In this document: in pieces, positions 25,804 through 33,792 of the stretch
Layout: the number at the start of each line of letters is the position of its first letter
How positions within the stretch are numbered: position 1 is the stretch's first letter
From: Gluconacetobacter takamatsuzukensis
GTDB lineage: Bacteria > Pseudomonadota > Alphaproteobacteria > Acetobacterales > Acetobacteraceae
Direction of reading: 5' to 3'
Assembly: GCF_014174275.1 (NCBI RefSeq)
Contig: NZ_JABEQK010000012.1
Coordinates: 47,436-111,435 of the forward strand
Length of the DNA stretch: 64,000 nt
The notes under the pieces: model-generated
Seen by the model: only the letters and a program-made list of their open reading frames with translations
Databases searched by the model: none
What the model was told of the DNA's origin: nothing
Program-made: the position numbers and the translations under genes

Positions 25804-26292
25804 ATGGCCATCAAGGACCCCAAGGTTATCGAGCATCTGAACACGCAGCTCACCAACGAGCTGACGGCGATCAACCAGTATTTCCTGCACGCCCGCACGC
25901 TGCGCCACTGGGGCGTGACCCTGCTGGGCAAGAAGGAATACGAGGAATCAATCGAGGAGATGCGTCACGCCGACTGGCTGATCGAGCGCATTCTCTATCT
26001 CGGCGGCCTGCCGAACGTGCAGCGGCTGAACACCATCCTGATCGGCCAGAACGTCCAGGAGATCCTGGAATGCGACCTGAAGCTCGAGGAAAAGGCGCTC
26101 GACGACCTGCGCGAGGGCATCGCCTATTGCGAGAGCGTGCGCGATTACGTGTCGCGCGACCTTCTTCTGAAGATCCTCGATAACGAGGAAGAGCATGAGG
26201 ATTTCCTCGACCGTCAGTTCGACCTGATCAAGCTGGTGGGCATCGAGCGCTACATTCAGCTGAACTCGGCCCCCGCTCCCGACCAAACCTGA
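25804..26292 (+). CDS. bfr: Bacterioferritin
   Basis: Iron-storage protein of 162 residues that assembles into a 24-subunit haem-containing shell. The sequence follows E. coli Bfr throughout: the ferroxidase ligands fall at E19 (NELTAINQYFLHAR), E52 and H55 (SIEEMRHADW), E95, E128 and H131 (DNEEEHEDF), and the axial haem ligand is M53. The basic-helix and GLPNVQRLN loop are intact. Iron boxes lie upstream. The bacterioferritin-associated ferredoxin gene is not adjacent. The stop codon (26290-26292) directly touches copy B of the palindromic repeat element. Confidence 0.97.
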   Translation: MAIKDPKVIEHLNTQLTNELTAINQYFLHARTLRHWGVTLLGKKEYEESIEEMRHADWLIERILYLGGLPNVQRLNTILIGQNVQEILECDLKLEEKALDDLREGIAYCESVRDYVSRDLLLKILDNEEEHEDFLDRQFDLIKLVGIERYIQLNSAPAPDQT

Positions 26293-26455
26293 GACCCTGC
26301 CTGTAAATGCGCGCTGGTGGCGATCCGGCGCGCGTTCCCTGTGCTCCGATGCTCACGGCCATACAGGCCGCTCCGCTCCGATGCTCGGGAACACACGCCG
26401 GGCGCGCCGCTGCGCGGCACTCTCGCTCACCAGCCCACATTTCCAGGCAGGGTCT
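26292..26455. repeat. Branched palindromic repeat element, copy B (164 bp, reverse orientation)
   Basis: Outer arms AGACCCTGCCTGTAAATG (26292-26309) and CATTTCCAGGCAGGGTCT (26438-26455) pair with one mismatch. In the complementary strand the interior has a hairpin GTGCCG-cgcag-CGGCGC (one G-U pair), a helix GCTGGTG/CACCAGC, and a long arm CCGGCGTGTGTTCCC with GGGAACGCGCGCCGG, again tipped by CGGCC/GGCCG. About 150 bp are nearly alignable with copy C; copy A shares the tip. It abuts the bacterioferritin stop codon and separates convergent genes. Confidence 0.88.
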
Positions 26456-26497
26456 TCGCGGCTGCCTGGGAAGGGGTGCTGGTGGCGGTCGCAACCG

Positions 26498-27061
26498 TCA
26501 GGACGCGGCTTGTCTCGGGGCGGTTCGGGGCCACAGGACGCGGGTGGTCCCGATGTCCAGATCGTGCCAGCGGGACATGGTCAGCAGGCAGGCGCCGCCG
26601 AGGACCAGCCTTTCCTCCGGCGCCCGGCGCGACCCTGCATAGGGCAGCCGGTAGCCGCTGGTCGTCAGATACTCGCCCAGCATCTTCACCGCCGCCACGA
26701 ACCGGGCATGGACCGAGGGGCGGGAGAAGACGCGATACAGGGCAGCACCGATTTCCGGCGTCTGCCCATGCTGGGCGGCGGCCGTGGCCCGCAGGAAGCT
26801 CTGTTCGGTCGCCGTCAGCCGGGCGGCGCCCGATGCGCCGACCGCCAGCCCGGGCAGGCACAGATGCCCCATGCGGCCGAACGCATCCTGAAAGGCGAGC
26901 GCCATGGTGGCATGGGCGGCCCGCGCGCGCGACGGGGCGGGCAGGGCGGCCGGCCTGTCGGCCTGCATCGTCGTCCATTGTGCGGACAGGCGCCGGATGA
27001 TCCGGACCGTCAGTCTCTCGCCGGGGGACAGGTCGTGAAGGCGGGGCATTGCGTCAGTCAT
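26498..27061 (-). CDS. Hypothetical protein, mostly helical
   Basis: A 187-residue protein without signal peptide or membrane segment, from ATG 27061 (GGGAGTG about 9 nt upstream; an in-frame ATG at 27049 is possible). It opens with LSPGERLTVRIIRRLSAQW, continues through Ala-rich helices (ARAAHATMALAFQDAFGRM) and has a central CLPGLAVGASGAARLTATEQSFLRATAAAQHG and a C-terminal AAVKMLGEYLTTSGYRLPYAG. I do not recognise the family. The upstream region has an AT-rich element reminiscent of iron boxes, and the gene converges on bacterioferritin, so an iron-linked role is conceivable but unproven. Confidence 0.7.
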   Translation of the reverse strand: MTDAMPRLHDLSPGERLTVRIIRRLSAQWTTMQADRPAALPAPSRARAAHATMALAFQDAFGRMGHLCLPGLAVGASGAARLTATEQSFLRATAAAQHGQTPEIGAALYRVFSRPSVHARFVAAVKMLGEYLTTSGYRLPYAGSRRAPEERLVLGGACLLTMSRWHDLDIGTTRVLWPRTAPRQAAS

Positions 27062-27295
27062 GGGACACTCCCGATCGGCTGTTGCGCGTCGTGCGTGGAC
27101 CTGACTTTAATTGAGAACGCCTCGCAATTGCAATAGTAAACGGACTGCTTCATCATGCCGTCATGACGCGCGGAAGCATGTCGGGTTTCATGAAACCCCG
27201 TGGTTTTTCGACAAAGAATCAATTCCGTGGAGGCAGGCACGCGGTGGCGCCCCGCCGCCGGGCGGGGGTAGATGCACCGATCACGCTTGCGTGAA
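27062..27295. promoter_or_regulatory. Intergenic region with iron-box-like and palindromic sites
   Basis: No gene seen. On the minus strand at about 27108-27135 lies TTGCGAG-gc-GTTCTCAA, an imperfect dyad of TTGnGA half-sites preceded by TTGCAA, resembling alphaproteobacterial iron boxes; it would serve the 187-residue protein gene. At 27183-27198 is a perfect 16-bp palindrome GGGTTTCATGAAACCC. The remainder is GC-rich and featureless. Confidence 0.4.
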
Positions 27296-27339
27296 ACGAC
27301 GGCGCCCCGATTCCGTCATCGGGAACCGGGGCGCGTCGT
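27296..27339 (-). terminator. Hairpin terminator of the periplasmic protein gene
   Basis: ACGACGGCGCCCCG (from 27296) pairs with CGGGGCGCGTCGT (27327-27339) with one bulged G. On the minus strand the stem ends in CGTTTCACGC, a short T-run. It is 24 nt past the stop of the gene ending at 27363. Confidence 0.6.
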
Positions 27340-27362
27340 TCGGGCCGTGGGCGTTCGGCCCC

Positions 27363-27863
27363 TCAGTTCATCGCCTGCAACAGGGCTTCGGCTTCCTGTT
27401 GGTGGGCGCGCAGCAGGGCGACATTGGCCGGGTTGGGGGTGGGGGCGTGCGCGCCCGCCGGCGGCGGCTGGCGGATCATGGATTCGGTGATGCCGAACGC
27501 GCTGATGCCCAGCACGAAGTCGCGGGCCGTGAAGCCATGGGCCGACAGGACCTGCGACAGGCCGGGCACGGCGGCCGTCTGGTCGATGGTCTGCGCCAGC
27601 GACAGGTTCTGGGCGTTCGGCGGGTTGATGCCGGCGGCCTGGAGTGCGTGGATGGTCGCGGTCATGCGCGGCAGGAAATCGGCCGGCAGCGGATACTGCA
27701 CCGCCGTCTGCACGTCGCGCTGGAAAGCCGCGATCTCGGCGGGCGAGGGCTGGCGCGCCTGCTGGGCGGGCTGCTGCCCGGCCTGCTGGGGCTGCTGCGC
27801 CATCGCCGCGGCAGGCAGGGCGGCGGCCAGGGCGGCCGCCAGGATCGTCAGTCGTGTTGTCAT
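27363..27863 (-). CDS. Secreted/periplasmic hypothetical protein
   Basis: A 166-residue protein with a clear signal peptide (MTTRLTILAAALAAALPAAAMA, cleavage before QQPQ), then a Gln/Pro-rich linker (QQPQQAGQQPAQQARQ) and a helical domain (SPAEIAAFQRDVQTAVQYPLPADFLPRMTATIHAL ... GFTARDFVLGISAFGITES). Its ATG overlaps the stop of the M29 aminopeptidase gene by 4 nt (ATGA), which fixes the start and indicates translational coupling. I do not recognise a named family. Its partner enzyme is predicted cytosolic, so the link may only be shared expression. Confidence 0.75.
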   Translation of the reverse strand: MTTRLTILAAALAAALPAAAMAQQPQQAGQQPAQQARQPSPAEIAAFQRDVQTAVQYPLPADFLPRMTATIHALQAAGINPPNAQNLSLAQTIDQTAAVPGLSQVLSAHGFTARDFVLGISAFGITESMIRQPPPAGAHAPTPNPANVALLRAHQQEAEALLQAMN

Positions 27864-29122
27864 ACCGTGTTGACCCATTCGCCAAGTTTCATCAGGGGTT
27901 CGCGGGCGCCATCCTGGGTGATGGCGGTCACGTCGATTTCGGCCGAGCCGATCATCCAGTCGATATGGATGAAGCTGGTGTTCGCGCCTCGGGCCTCAAG
28001 CTGTTCCGGCGTCTGGCCTTCGGTCTCCACCATGCATTTCGTGTAGGCCTGCCCCAGCGCGATATGGCTGGAGGCGTTCTCGTCGAACAGCGTGTTGCGG
28101 AACAGCACGCCGCTCTGCGAGATCGGGGAGGAATGGGGCACCAGCGCGACCTCGCCCAGGCGCCGGGCGCCCTCGTCGGTGGCCAGGATGCGTTCCAGCA
28201 CCGTCTGGCCCTGCGTCGCATGGGCCTCGGTGATGCGTCCGCCCTCGAAGCGCACCGCGATGCCGTCGATCAGCGTCCCCTGGTGGAACAGCGGCTTGGT
28301 GGCGCGCACCACGCCTTCGACCCGCCGCGCATGCGGCGTGGTGAAGACTTCCTCGGTCGGGATGTTGGGGTTGCACACGATGCCGTTGCGCGCGGGCTCG
28401 GACCCGCCGGCCCAGGCATGGCCGTCGGCCAGGCCCACCGTCAGGTCGGTGCCGGGGCCGGTGAAGTGCAGCGCCGCGAAGCGCCGGTCGTTCAGCCAGT
28501 CGGCGCGCCGGTGCAGGGTCTCGTTATGGGCGGTCCAGGCCGCCACCGGGTCGTCGACCGTCACGCGCGAGGCCTGGAAGATCGCATCCCACAGCAGCGC
28601 CAGCGCCTCGTCCGGCGCGTGGTCGGGGAAGACCTGCTGCGCCCAGGCGGGGGTGGCGCAGGCAACGATGTTCCAGTTCACGGCAAAGCTGGTGATCAGT
28701 TCCATCGCCGGGCGGCCGGCCAGCGACGCGGCCTTGCTGGCACGGGCCACGCGGTCGGGGTTTTCCTGGCTCAGCAGCACGGGGTTGCCGCCGGTGATGG
28801 CCATGCGCGCCGCACCCTGGCGGTAGGCGTTGGCCATGCCGTCATGCAGCCAGTTCGGCGCGATGTCGAACGCGTCGTCCGGCGCGTAATGAAAGCGCGC
28901 CAGCGTCACCGCGTCGTCGGCATAGAACGGCGTGACCAGCGACGCGCCGGCCCGGTAGGCGTGCTCGGCGATCTTGCGTACCAGGGGCACGGCCTCCAGC
29001 GGCGCGGTGATCAGCACCTGCTGCCCCGGCGCGACGTTCAGCCCGATCCGGACCGCGACTTCGCCCAGCCGGTCCAGGAGCCTGTCATGGGATGACCCGT
29101 CAGGCGATGATGAGGATGTCAT
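27860..29122 (-). CDS. M29 family aminopeptidase
   Basis: Cytosolic dimetal aminopeptidase of family M29 (AmpS/AmpT/PepS type), 420 residues, the normal length. Metal and catalytic segments are present: CNPNIPTEEVFTTPH (two Glu ligands), the FDENASSHIALGQAY stretch and HIDWMIGSAEIDVTA near the C-terminus. The N-terminal Rossmann-like domain begins GLNVAPGQQVLITAPLEAVPLVRKIAEHAYRAGA. The gene ends in a 4-nt overlap with a periplasmic protein gene. It is divergent from the Rieske gene, with about 97 nt between the starts for both promoters. Confidence 0.94.
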   Translation of the reverse strand: MTSSSSPDGSSHDRLLDRLGEVAVRIGLNVAPGQQVLITAPLEAVPLVRKIAEHAYRAGASLVTPFYADDAVTLARFHYAPDDAFDIAPNWLHDGMANAYRQGAARMAITGGNPVLLSQENPDRVARASKAASLAGRPAMELITSFAVNWNIVACATPAWAQQVFPDHAPDEALALLWDAIFQASRVTVDDPVAAWTAHNETLHRRADWLNDRRFAALHFTGPGTDLTVGLADGHAWAGGSEPARNGIVCNPNIPTEEVFTTPHARRVEGVVRATKPLFHQGTLIDGIAVRFEGGRITEAHATQGQTVLERILATDEGARRLGEVALVPHSSPISQSGVLFRNTLFDENASSHIALGQAYTKCMVETEGQTPEQLEARGANTSFIHIDWMIGSAEIDVTAITQDGAREPLMKLGEWVNTV

Positions 29123-29219
29123 GGAAACCGGATATCCTGCTCACATTGATGCGCTCACCCTAGCCTGATCGCTCCGGACCGGATAGGCAACCGCCCCGGA
29201 AGGGTGGGAGCAGGACCAA

Positions 29220-29585
29220 ATGGACGAGGATTGCGGCCGAAGCATGGATGGCTGGGTGCTTCTGTGCGAAACCGATGCGGCGCGCGCCGGGCCGCACCGC
29301 GTGGTGGTGGATGGCGAAGGGCTGGTGGCCTGGCTGGCGGCGGACGGAAGCCCGCGCGTGTTCGCCGACCGCTGCCCGCATCGCGATGCCCGGCTCTCGG
29401 CAGGGTATGTCGAGGACGGGCATCTGGTCTGCCCGTTCCATCTCTGGGCCTTCGACGAATCGGGGCACTATGTGGGGCCGGACGGCGTGCCCGACCCGCA
29501 ATGCGCGGTACCGTGCTTTCCGGCGCGCACGCAGGACGGCGCGATCTGGGTCAGGATCGCTCCCGCTCCAGCCACGTCCGGATGA
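29220..29585 (+). CDS. Rieske [2Fe-2S] protein
   Basis: A 121-residue stand-alone Rieske domain. The two cluster motifs are C-P-H-R-D in ADRCPHRDARLSAG and C-P-F-H-L-W in DGHLVCPFHLWAFDESG, giving the Cys2His2 ligands. Such single-domain proteins are electron carriers for oxygenases or resemble small nitrite-reductase subunits; no oxygenase lies nearby. The start may be ATG 29220 or ATG 29244; the former is preceded by GGGAGCAGGACC. Its last 35 nt overlap, antisense, the end of the DUF4186 gene. Confidence 0.85.
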   Translation: MDEDCGRSMDGWVLLCETDAARAGPHRVVVDGEGLVAWLAADGSPRVFADRCPHRDARLSAGYVEDGHLVCPFHLWAFDESGHYVGPDGVPDPQCAVPCFPARTQDGAIWVRIAPAPATSG

Positions 29586-29946
29586 CCGTCAGCACATAGG
29601 CCCGCCCGGTGGGGTCCAGCGCCTGCCCCCTGGCGAATCCGTGCCATTTCTCCAGGCAGCCGCGACAGCAGGTGGCGGTGGCATGCTGGGCGACGAAGAC
29701 GGGGTGGCCGCGCCAGGGCGTCTGGCGGCCGTCGCGCGCCGGCCGGGCCGGGGCCAGGCGGCGGGCGACGAAATCCGCCGCATGTTCCATGATCGTCGGC
29801 AGGCCCTTGTCTTCCAGATAGGCGCGGTCCTTCGCGTCCAGGTGGAAGCGCGCGCGGAAGGCCGATCTGGCCAGTCCCTGCCACAGCGCGTCGGGGATCG
29901 GCGGGGGCGGGGTATCGTCGGCCCCGCTCCCCCCGGGCCCGGTCAT
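29551..29946 (-). CDS. DUF4186 family protein
   Basis: A 131-residue protein of DUF4186, recognised by LARSAFRARFHLDAKDRAYLEDKGLPTIMEHAADFVARRLAP, QTPWRGHPVFVAQHATATCCRGCLEKWHGF and the C-terminal VIRTWLERE. The C-C-x-x-C plus neighbouring His residues suggest a metal site (ATATCCRGCLEKWH); function is unknown. It starts on the TGATG junction shared with the tyrS stop codon, so it is translationally coupled to tyrosyl-tRNA synthetase. Its 3' end overlaps that of the convergent Rieske gene by 35 nt, leaving no room for separate terminators. Confidence 0.92.
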   Translation of the reverse strand: MTGPGGSGADDTPPPPIPDALWQGLARSAFRARFHLDAKDRAYLEDKGLPTIMEHAADFVARRLAPARPARDGRQTPWRGHPVFVAQHATATCCRGCLEKWHGFARGQALDPTGRAYVLTVIRTWLERERS

Positions 29947-31187
29947 CAGGCCGGCCGCACCAGCAGGTGATGCTTGCGGCCGGACGACAGCTTGATCGCG
30001 CCGTCCGTCAGGTCCGCCGGTGTGACCATCAGGGATTCGTCCTGCACCACCACGTCGTTGATCCGTGCGCCGCCGCCGCGAATCAGGCGCCGTGCCTCGC
30101 CATTGCTGGCGGCCAGGCCGCTTTCGACGAACAGGCGGAAGGCCGGCAGCCCGGCGGCCAGCAGGTCGGCCGGAATCGTCGCCGTGGGCAGGGCGGCGGG
30201 GGATTCGCCGCCCTCGAAGGTGCGGCGCGCGGTCTCGGCGGCTTTCTCGGCGGCGGCGCGGCCGTGGCACAGGGCCGTGACCTCGGTGGCCAGAACCTTC
30301 TTGGCCTCGTTGATCCCGGCCCCCTCCAGCGCGGCCAGGCGGTCGCATTCGGCCAGCGGCAGGTCGGTGAACAGGCGCAGGAAGCGGCCGACATCGGCAT
30401 CTTCCACGTTGCGCCAGAACTGCCAGTATTCGAACACCGGCAGCCGCGCCGCCGACAGCCACACCGCGCCGCGCGCCGACTTGCCCATCTTGGCGCCCGA
30501 GGCGGTCGTCAGCAGCGGCGTCGTCAGGCCGAACACCTGCTTCTGGTCGGTGCGGCGGACCAGGTCGATGCCCGAGACGATATTCCCCCACTGGTCGGAC
30601 CCGCCCATCTGCAGGGTCACGCCCAGCGAACGGTTCAGTTCGCGGAAATCGTAGGATTGCAGGATGGAATAGTTGAATTCCAGGAAGGTCAGCCCCTGCT
30701 CGCGCTCCAGGCGCGACCGCACCGAATCGAAGGCCAGCATGCGGTTGACCGAAAAATGCACCCCGACATCGCGCAGCAGCTCGATATAGGACAGCCGGTC
30801 CAGCCAGTCGGCATTGTTCGCCAGCCGCGCGCCGGTTTCGCCCTCGAACGTCAGGAACTGGCGCAGGCAGCCCTCGATCCCGCGCAGGTTGGCGGCAATC
30901 GTCTCGCCGGTCATCAGCTGGCGGGCTTCCTCGCGGAAGGAGGGGTCGCCGATCCGCGCGGTGCCGCCGCCCATCAGCGCCACCGGCCGGTGGCCGTGCT
31001 TCTGCAGCAGGCGCAGCATCATGATCTGGATCAGGCTGCCGACATGCAGGCTGTCGGCGGTGGGGTCGAAGCCGATATAGCCGGCTACCGGGCCGGCCAT
31101 GAGGGCGGCGTCCAGCGCATCGATGTCGGTGCACTGGAAGATGAAGCCGCGGGCCTCGGCTTCCTGGAGGAATTCGCTTTTCGGCAT
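29946..31187 (-). CDS. tyrS: Tyrosyl-tRNA synthetase
   Basis: Class I aminoacyl-tRNA synthetase that charges tRNA-Tyr, 413 residues. The HIGH motif appears as H48-VGS in [12 protein letters not shown], and the KMSKS motif as KMGKS (233-237). Tyrosine-pocket segments [12 protein letters not shown] and [10 protein letters not shown], and [11 protein letters not shown], are conserved, and an S4-like RNA-binding domain closes the protein ([19 protein letters not shown]). This is an essential housekeeping gene. A DUF4186 gene follows with a 1-nt overlap. The sequence upstream (31188-31260) is short and gives no sign of a T-box or other leader. Confidence 0.97.
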   Translation of the reverse strand: MPKSEFLQEAEARGFIFQCTDIDALDAALMAGPVAGYIGFDPTADSLHVGSLIQIMMLRLLQKHGHRPVALMGGGTARIGDPSFREEARQLMTGETIAANLRGIEGCLRQFLTFEGETGARLANNADWLDRLSYIELLRDVGVHFSVNRMLAFDSVRSRLEREQGLTFLEFNYSILQSYDFRELNRSLGVTLQMGGSDQWGNIVSGIDLVRRTDQKQVFGLTTPLLTTASGAKMGKSARGAVWLSAARLPVFEYWQFWRNVEDADVGRFLRLFTDLPLAECDRLAALEGAGINEAKKVLATEVTALCHGRAAAEKAAETARRTFEGGESPAALPTATIPADLLAAGLPAFRLFVESGLAASNGEARRLIRGGGARINDVVVQDESLMVTPADLTDGAIKLSSGRKHHLLVRPA

Positions 31188-31325
31188 GATCGGGTCACTC
31201 TGGTCTCGTGGCGGCCCGGCCGGGAGGTGCCGGACAGGGGCCGGCGATCCTCTAGCATGCCCGATGAACCCGCGTAACCTGCCTGGGCACGACGTGCGGG
31301 CCCGAAGGTGCCGCCGGAATGCCGG

Positions 31326-31349
31326 GCCGCCGGGGCATTGCCCGGCGGC
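31326..31349 (-). terminator. GC-rich hairpin downstream of the hydrolase gene
   Basis: GCCGCCGGG (31326-31334) and CCCGGCGGC (31341-31349) form a 9-bp stem with a 6-nt loop, 16 nt past the hydrolase stop codon and before the tyrS promoter. There is no obvious T-run. Confidence 0.45.
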
Positions 31350-31364
31350 GGCGGCAATGCGGGG

Positions 31365-32030
31365 TCAGTCGGCGGCCAGCGCCAGCGCGCCGCGCGCCAT
31401 GATGGTGCTCACATGGTCTTCCAGGGCTTCGGCCACCTGGTCGGCATGGTTGGCGAAGACATGGTCGGCGCCGGCGAAGATGCGGTAATCGACCGATACG
31501 CCCTTCTGGGTGTTCAGCTTGTCGACCAGCTTGCGGATGGCGGGTTCGGGAACCAGCTCGTCGGAATCGCCGGCAATCATCAGCCCGCCGCATGGACAGG
31601 GGGCCAGGAAGCCGAAATCGTAGTGATTGGCCGGCGGCGCGACGCTGATCCAGCCGGTGATTTCCGGCCGGCGCATCAGCAACTGCATGCCGACGAAGGC
31701 ACCGAACGAATAGCCGGCGATCCACAGCCCGCCGGCATTCGGGTTCACCATCTGCATCCAGTCCAGCGCCGCGGCGGCGTCCGAGATTTCCCCGATGCCG
31801 CCGTCATAGCGACCCTGCGAACGGCCGACCCCACGAGAATTATATCGCATGACCGAGAAACCCATCTTCTCGAACGAGCGATACATCGCATAGGTGATGC
31901 GATTGTTCATGGTGCCGCCATGAAGCGGGTGCGGATGAAGGACCAGAGCGAGCGGAGCATTGGGCTCGCTTGAATGGTGATAACGTCCTTCCAGGCGGCC
32001 GTCGGGGCCGGCGAACATGACCTCAGGCAT
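31365..32030 (-). CDS. Alpha/beta hydrolase (YsfC/DLH-like, short form)
   Basis: A 221-residue cytosolic alpha/beta hydrolase. The oxyanion segment LHPHPLHGGTMNNRITY, the N-S-R-G-V-G-R-S strand, nucleophile elbow GYSFGA (Ser), acidic residue in AGDSDELVPEPAI and catalytic His in FAGADHVFANH form a complete triad. Close relatives are widespread in alphaproteobacteria as uncharacterised hydrolases with this HPHPxxGG signature. Its substrate is unknown. It precedes tyrS on the same strand, separated by a hairpin and 177 nt, so it is probably transcribed alone. Confidence 0.88.
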   Translation of the reverse strand: MPEVMFAGPDGRLEGRYHHSSEPNAPLALVLHPHPLHGGTMNNRITYAMYRSFEKMGFSVMRYNSRGVGRSQGRYDGGIGEISDAAAALDWMQMVNPNAGGLWIAGYSFGAFVGMQLLMRRPEITGWISVAPPANHYDFGFLAPCPCGGLMIAGDSDELVPEPAIRKLVDKLNTQKGVSVDYRIFAGADHVFANHADQVAEALEDHVSTIMARGALALAAD

Positions 32031-32646
32031 TCGTATCCCGCAATATGCTTCCCGCGCCCCCTGGCATGGCGTCGGGATCGTTACTGTGGCGGCCGGTGGA
32101 CGACGATGCCCCGTCGCCTGCCGGCGGATATGAAAGGGCGGAAAATTCTACCGCCCCCGACAGATCGGGCACCTGGCCCTTGCGATTCACGCTTGATTCC
32201 TGGTCACACCGACAGCGCATCCCCGATGGGACGGGAGCGAGCCGACATTGCATCATGGTTAAAGTGACGCAATGCGAAGGCGGCGCGAAGTGCCGGTTTG
32301 TCAGGCGTGGATTGCGTTTCCGGCAGTCATGGAGCCCGTGGGGCGGCAGCTTCGGGCAGGCCGGTTGACTTCCTGCGGGGTGTGGCCATAGTCCAGTATC
32401 CCTCCATTGCATCAAGGCGGCAGCCACCGTCCATGGACATCCGTTCGGGCGATGTGGTGTTCGCCCGGCACTGACAATACTCATCGCGCTTCCGGCGGTT
32501 CATGAACCGACCGCCTTGCTGTGGGGATGTATATAGCGATCCGGAATCGCCAATTGCCACATAATTCGTGTTTACACTGGCCGGCGCGGCACGCACCGTC
32601 CGGCCGCGGGAACGGGCAGGCGTCGGAAGCAGGGGATACAACGGGC
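32031..32646. other. 616-bp intergenic region upstream of the cysteine desulfurase operon
   Basis: I find no convincing gene or RNA gene. It holds a hairpin GGGCGG/CCGCCC at 32136-32156 and a perfect 14-bp palindrome CGGTTCATGAACCG at 32496-32509, whose centre TTCATGAA also occurs in the palindrome at 27183. The palindrome is about 140 nt before the desulfurase start, a plausible operator position for an iron-sulfur regulator, but I cannot name the factor. Confidence 0.45.
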
Positions 32647-33792
32647 ATGGACCGCGACTGGATCTATTTCGATGCCAACGCCTCCGAACCCGCGCGGCCG
32701 GCGGCGCTGGAGGCCATGGCCCGCGCGGCGTCCGTGACCGGCAACCCGTCGTCGGTGCACCGTGCGGGGCGGCAGGCGCGCGCCGTGCTCGAGTCGGCGC
32801 GGGAGCAGCTGGCGGCCCTGTTCGGCGCCCGGGCCGATAATTGCGTCATGACCTCCGGCGGGACCGAGGCCAACCTGCTGGCGGTGGCCGGGCTGGGCGC
32901 CGGCCGGCGGATGCTGGCCTCGGCGGTCGAGCACGACGCGGTGCGCGCGGCGGGAGTCGCGGAGACCGTACCGGTGGACGGCGACGGCGTGGTGCGGCTG
33001 GACGTGCTGGAGCACATGCTGGCCGAGGCCGGCGCCCCCCCGGCGCTGGTCTGCCTGATGCTGGCGAACAACGAGGTCGGCACGATCCAGCCGGTGGCCG
33101 AGGCCGCGCGGATCTGCCGCGTCCATGGGGCGCTGCTGCATGTCGACGCCGTGCAGGCGGCGGGGCGGATCGCGGTCGACCTGCGCGCGCTGGGGGCGGA
33201 CAGCCTGGCGCTGTCGGGGCACAAATTCGGCGGGGTGAAGGGGGCGGGTGCGCTGCTGCTGGCCGGCGAGGCCACGCGCACCCTGCCGCCGGTGATGGCG
33301 GGCGGCGGGCAGGAACAGGGGCGGCGCGGCGGCACGCCCGCCCTGCCGGCGGTCGCCGCGATGGCCGAGGCGGCGGCGCAGGCCGTGGGGGCGCTGGCGG
33401 CCGAAAGCGCGGCAGCGGCGATGGCGGGCTGGCGCGACGCCATCGACGCGGCGGCGGTCGCGGCGGGGGCCGTGGTCTGCGGCGGCGGGGCCCCGCGCCT
33501 GCCCAACACGACCTGCCTGGCGCTGCCCGGGCGCGCCGCGCAGACGCAGCTGATCGCGCTGGATCTTGCGGGGTTCGGGGTGTCGGCCGGGTCGGCCTGT
33601 TCGTCGGGCAAGGTGGCGCGGTCGCATGTGCTGGAGGCAATGGGGCTGGGGCCGCTGGCGGGCGAGGCGATCCGCGTTTCGCTGCCCTGGACGGCGCGGG
33701 AGGAGGATGTGATGCGGTTCATCGACGCCTATCGCACGATGGCGGCCCGGCTGCCCGCGCGCCGCGCAACGCTGGAGGAGGCCGGGACATGA
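32647..33792 (+). CDS. Cysteine desulfurase, first of two paralogues
   Basis: PLP enzyme that takes sulfur from cysteine as an enzyme persulfide; 381 residues from ATG 32647 with AGGGGAT upstream. Features: WIYFDANASEPARPAALEAM, TSGGTEANLLAVAGL, LMLANNEVGTIQPVAE, LLHVDAVQAAGRI, PLP lysine in SLALSGHKFGGVKGAGALLL, and the catalytic cysteine loop SAGSACSSGKVARSHVLEAMG. It keeps all key residues but is more divergent from IscS than the following gene. The stop overlaps the second desulfurase start by 4 nt (ATGA). Sulfur is presumably passed to iron-sulfur assembly or the downstream MnmA. Confidence 0.93.
   Translation: MDRDWIYFDANASEPARPAALEAMARAASVTGNPSSVHRAGRQARAVLESAREQLAALFGARADNCVMTSGGTEANLLAVAGLGAGRRMLASAVEHDAVRAAGVAETVPVDGDGVVRLDVLEHMLAEAGAPPALVCLMLANNEVGTIQPVAEAARICRVHGALLHVDAVQAAGRIAVDLRALGADSLALSGHKFGGVKGAGALLLAGEATRTLPPVMAGGGQEQGRRGGTPALPAVAAMAEAAAQAVGALAAESAAAAMAGWRDAIDAAAVAAGAVVCGGGAPRLPNTTCLALPGRAAQTQLIALDLAGFGVSAGSACSSGKVARSHVLEAMGLGPLAGEAIRVSLPWTAREEDVMRFIDAYRTMAARLPARRATLEEAGT

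Noticed and set aside
32023..32484. Minus-strand frame of 153 codons in the intergenic region before the desulfurase operon
   Set aside because: No motif, no ribosome site, composition unlike the neighbouring genes, and overlap with the promoter of the hydrolase gene.
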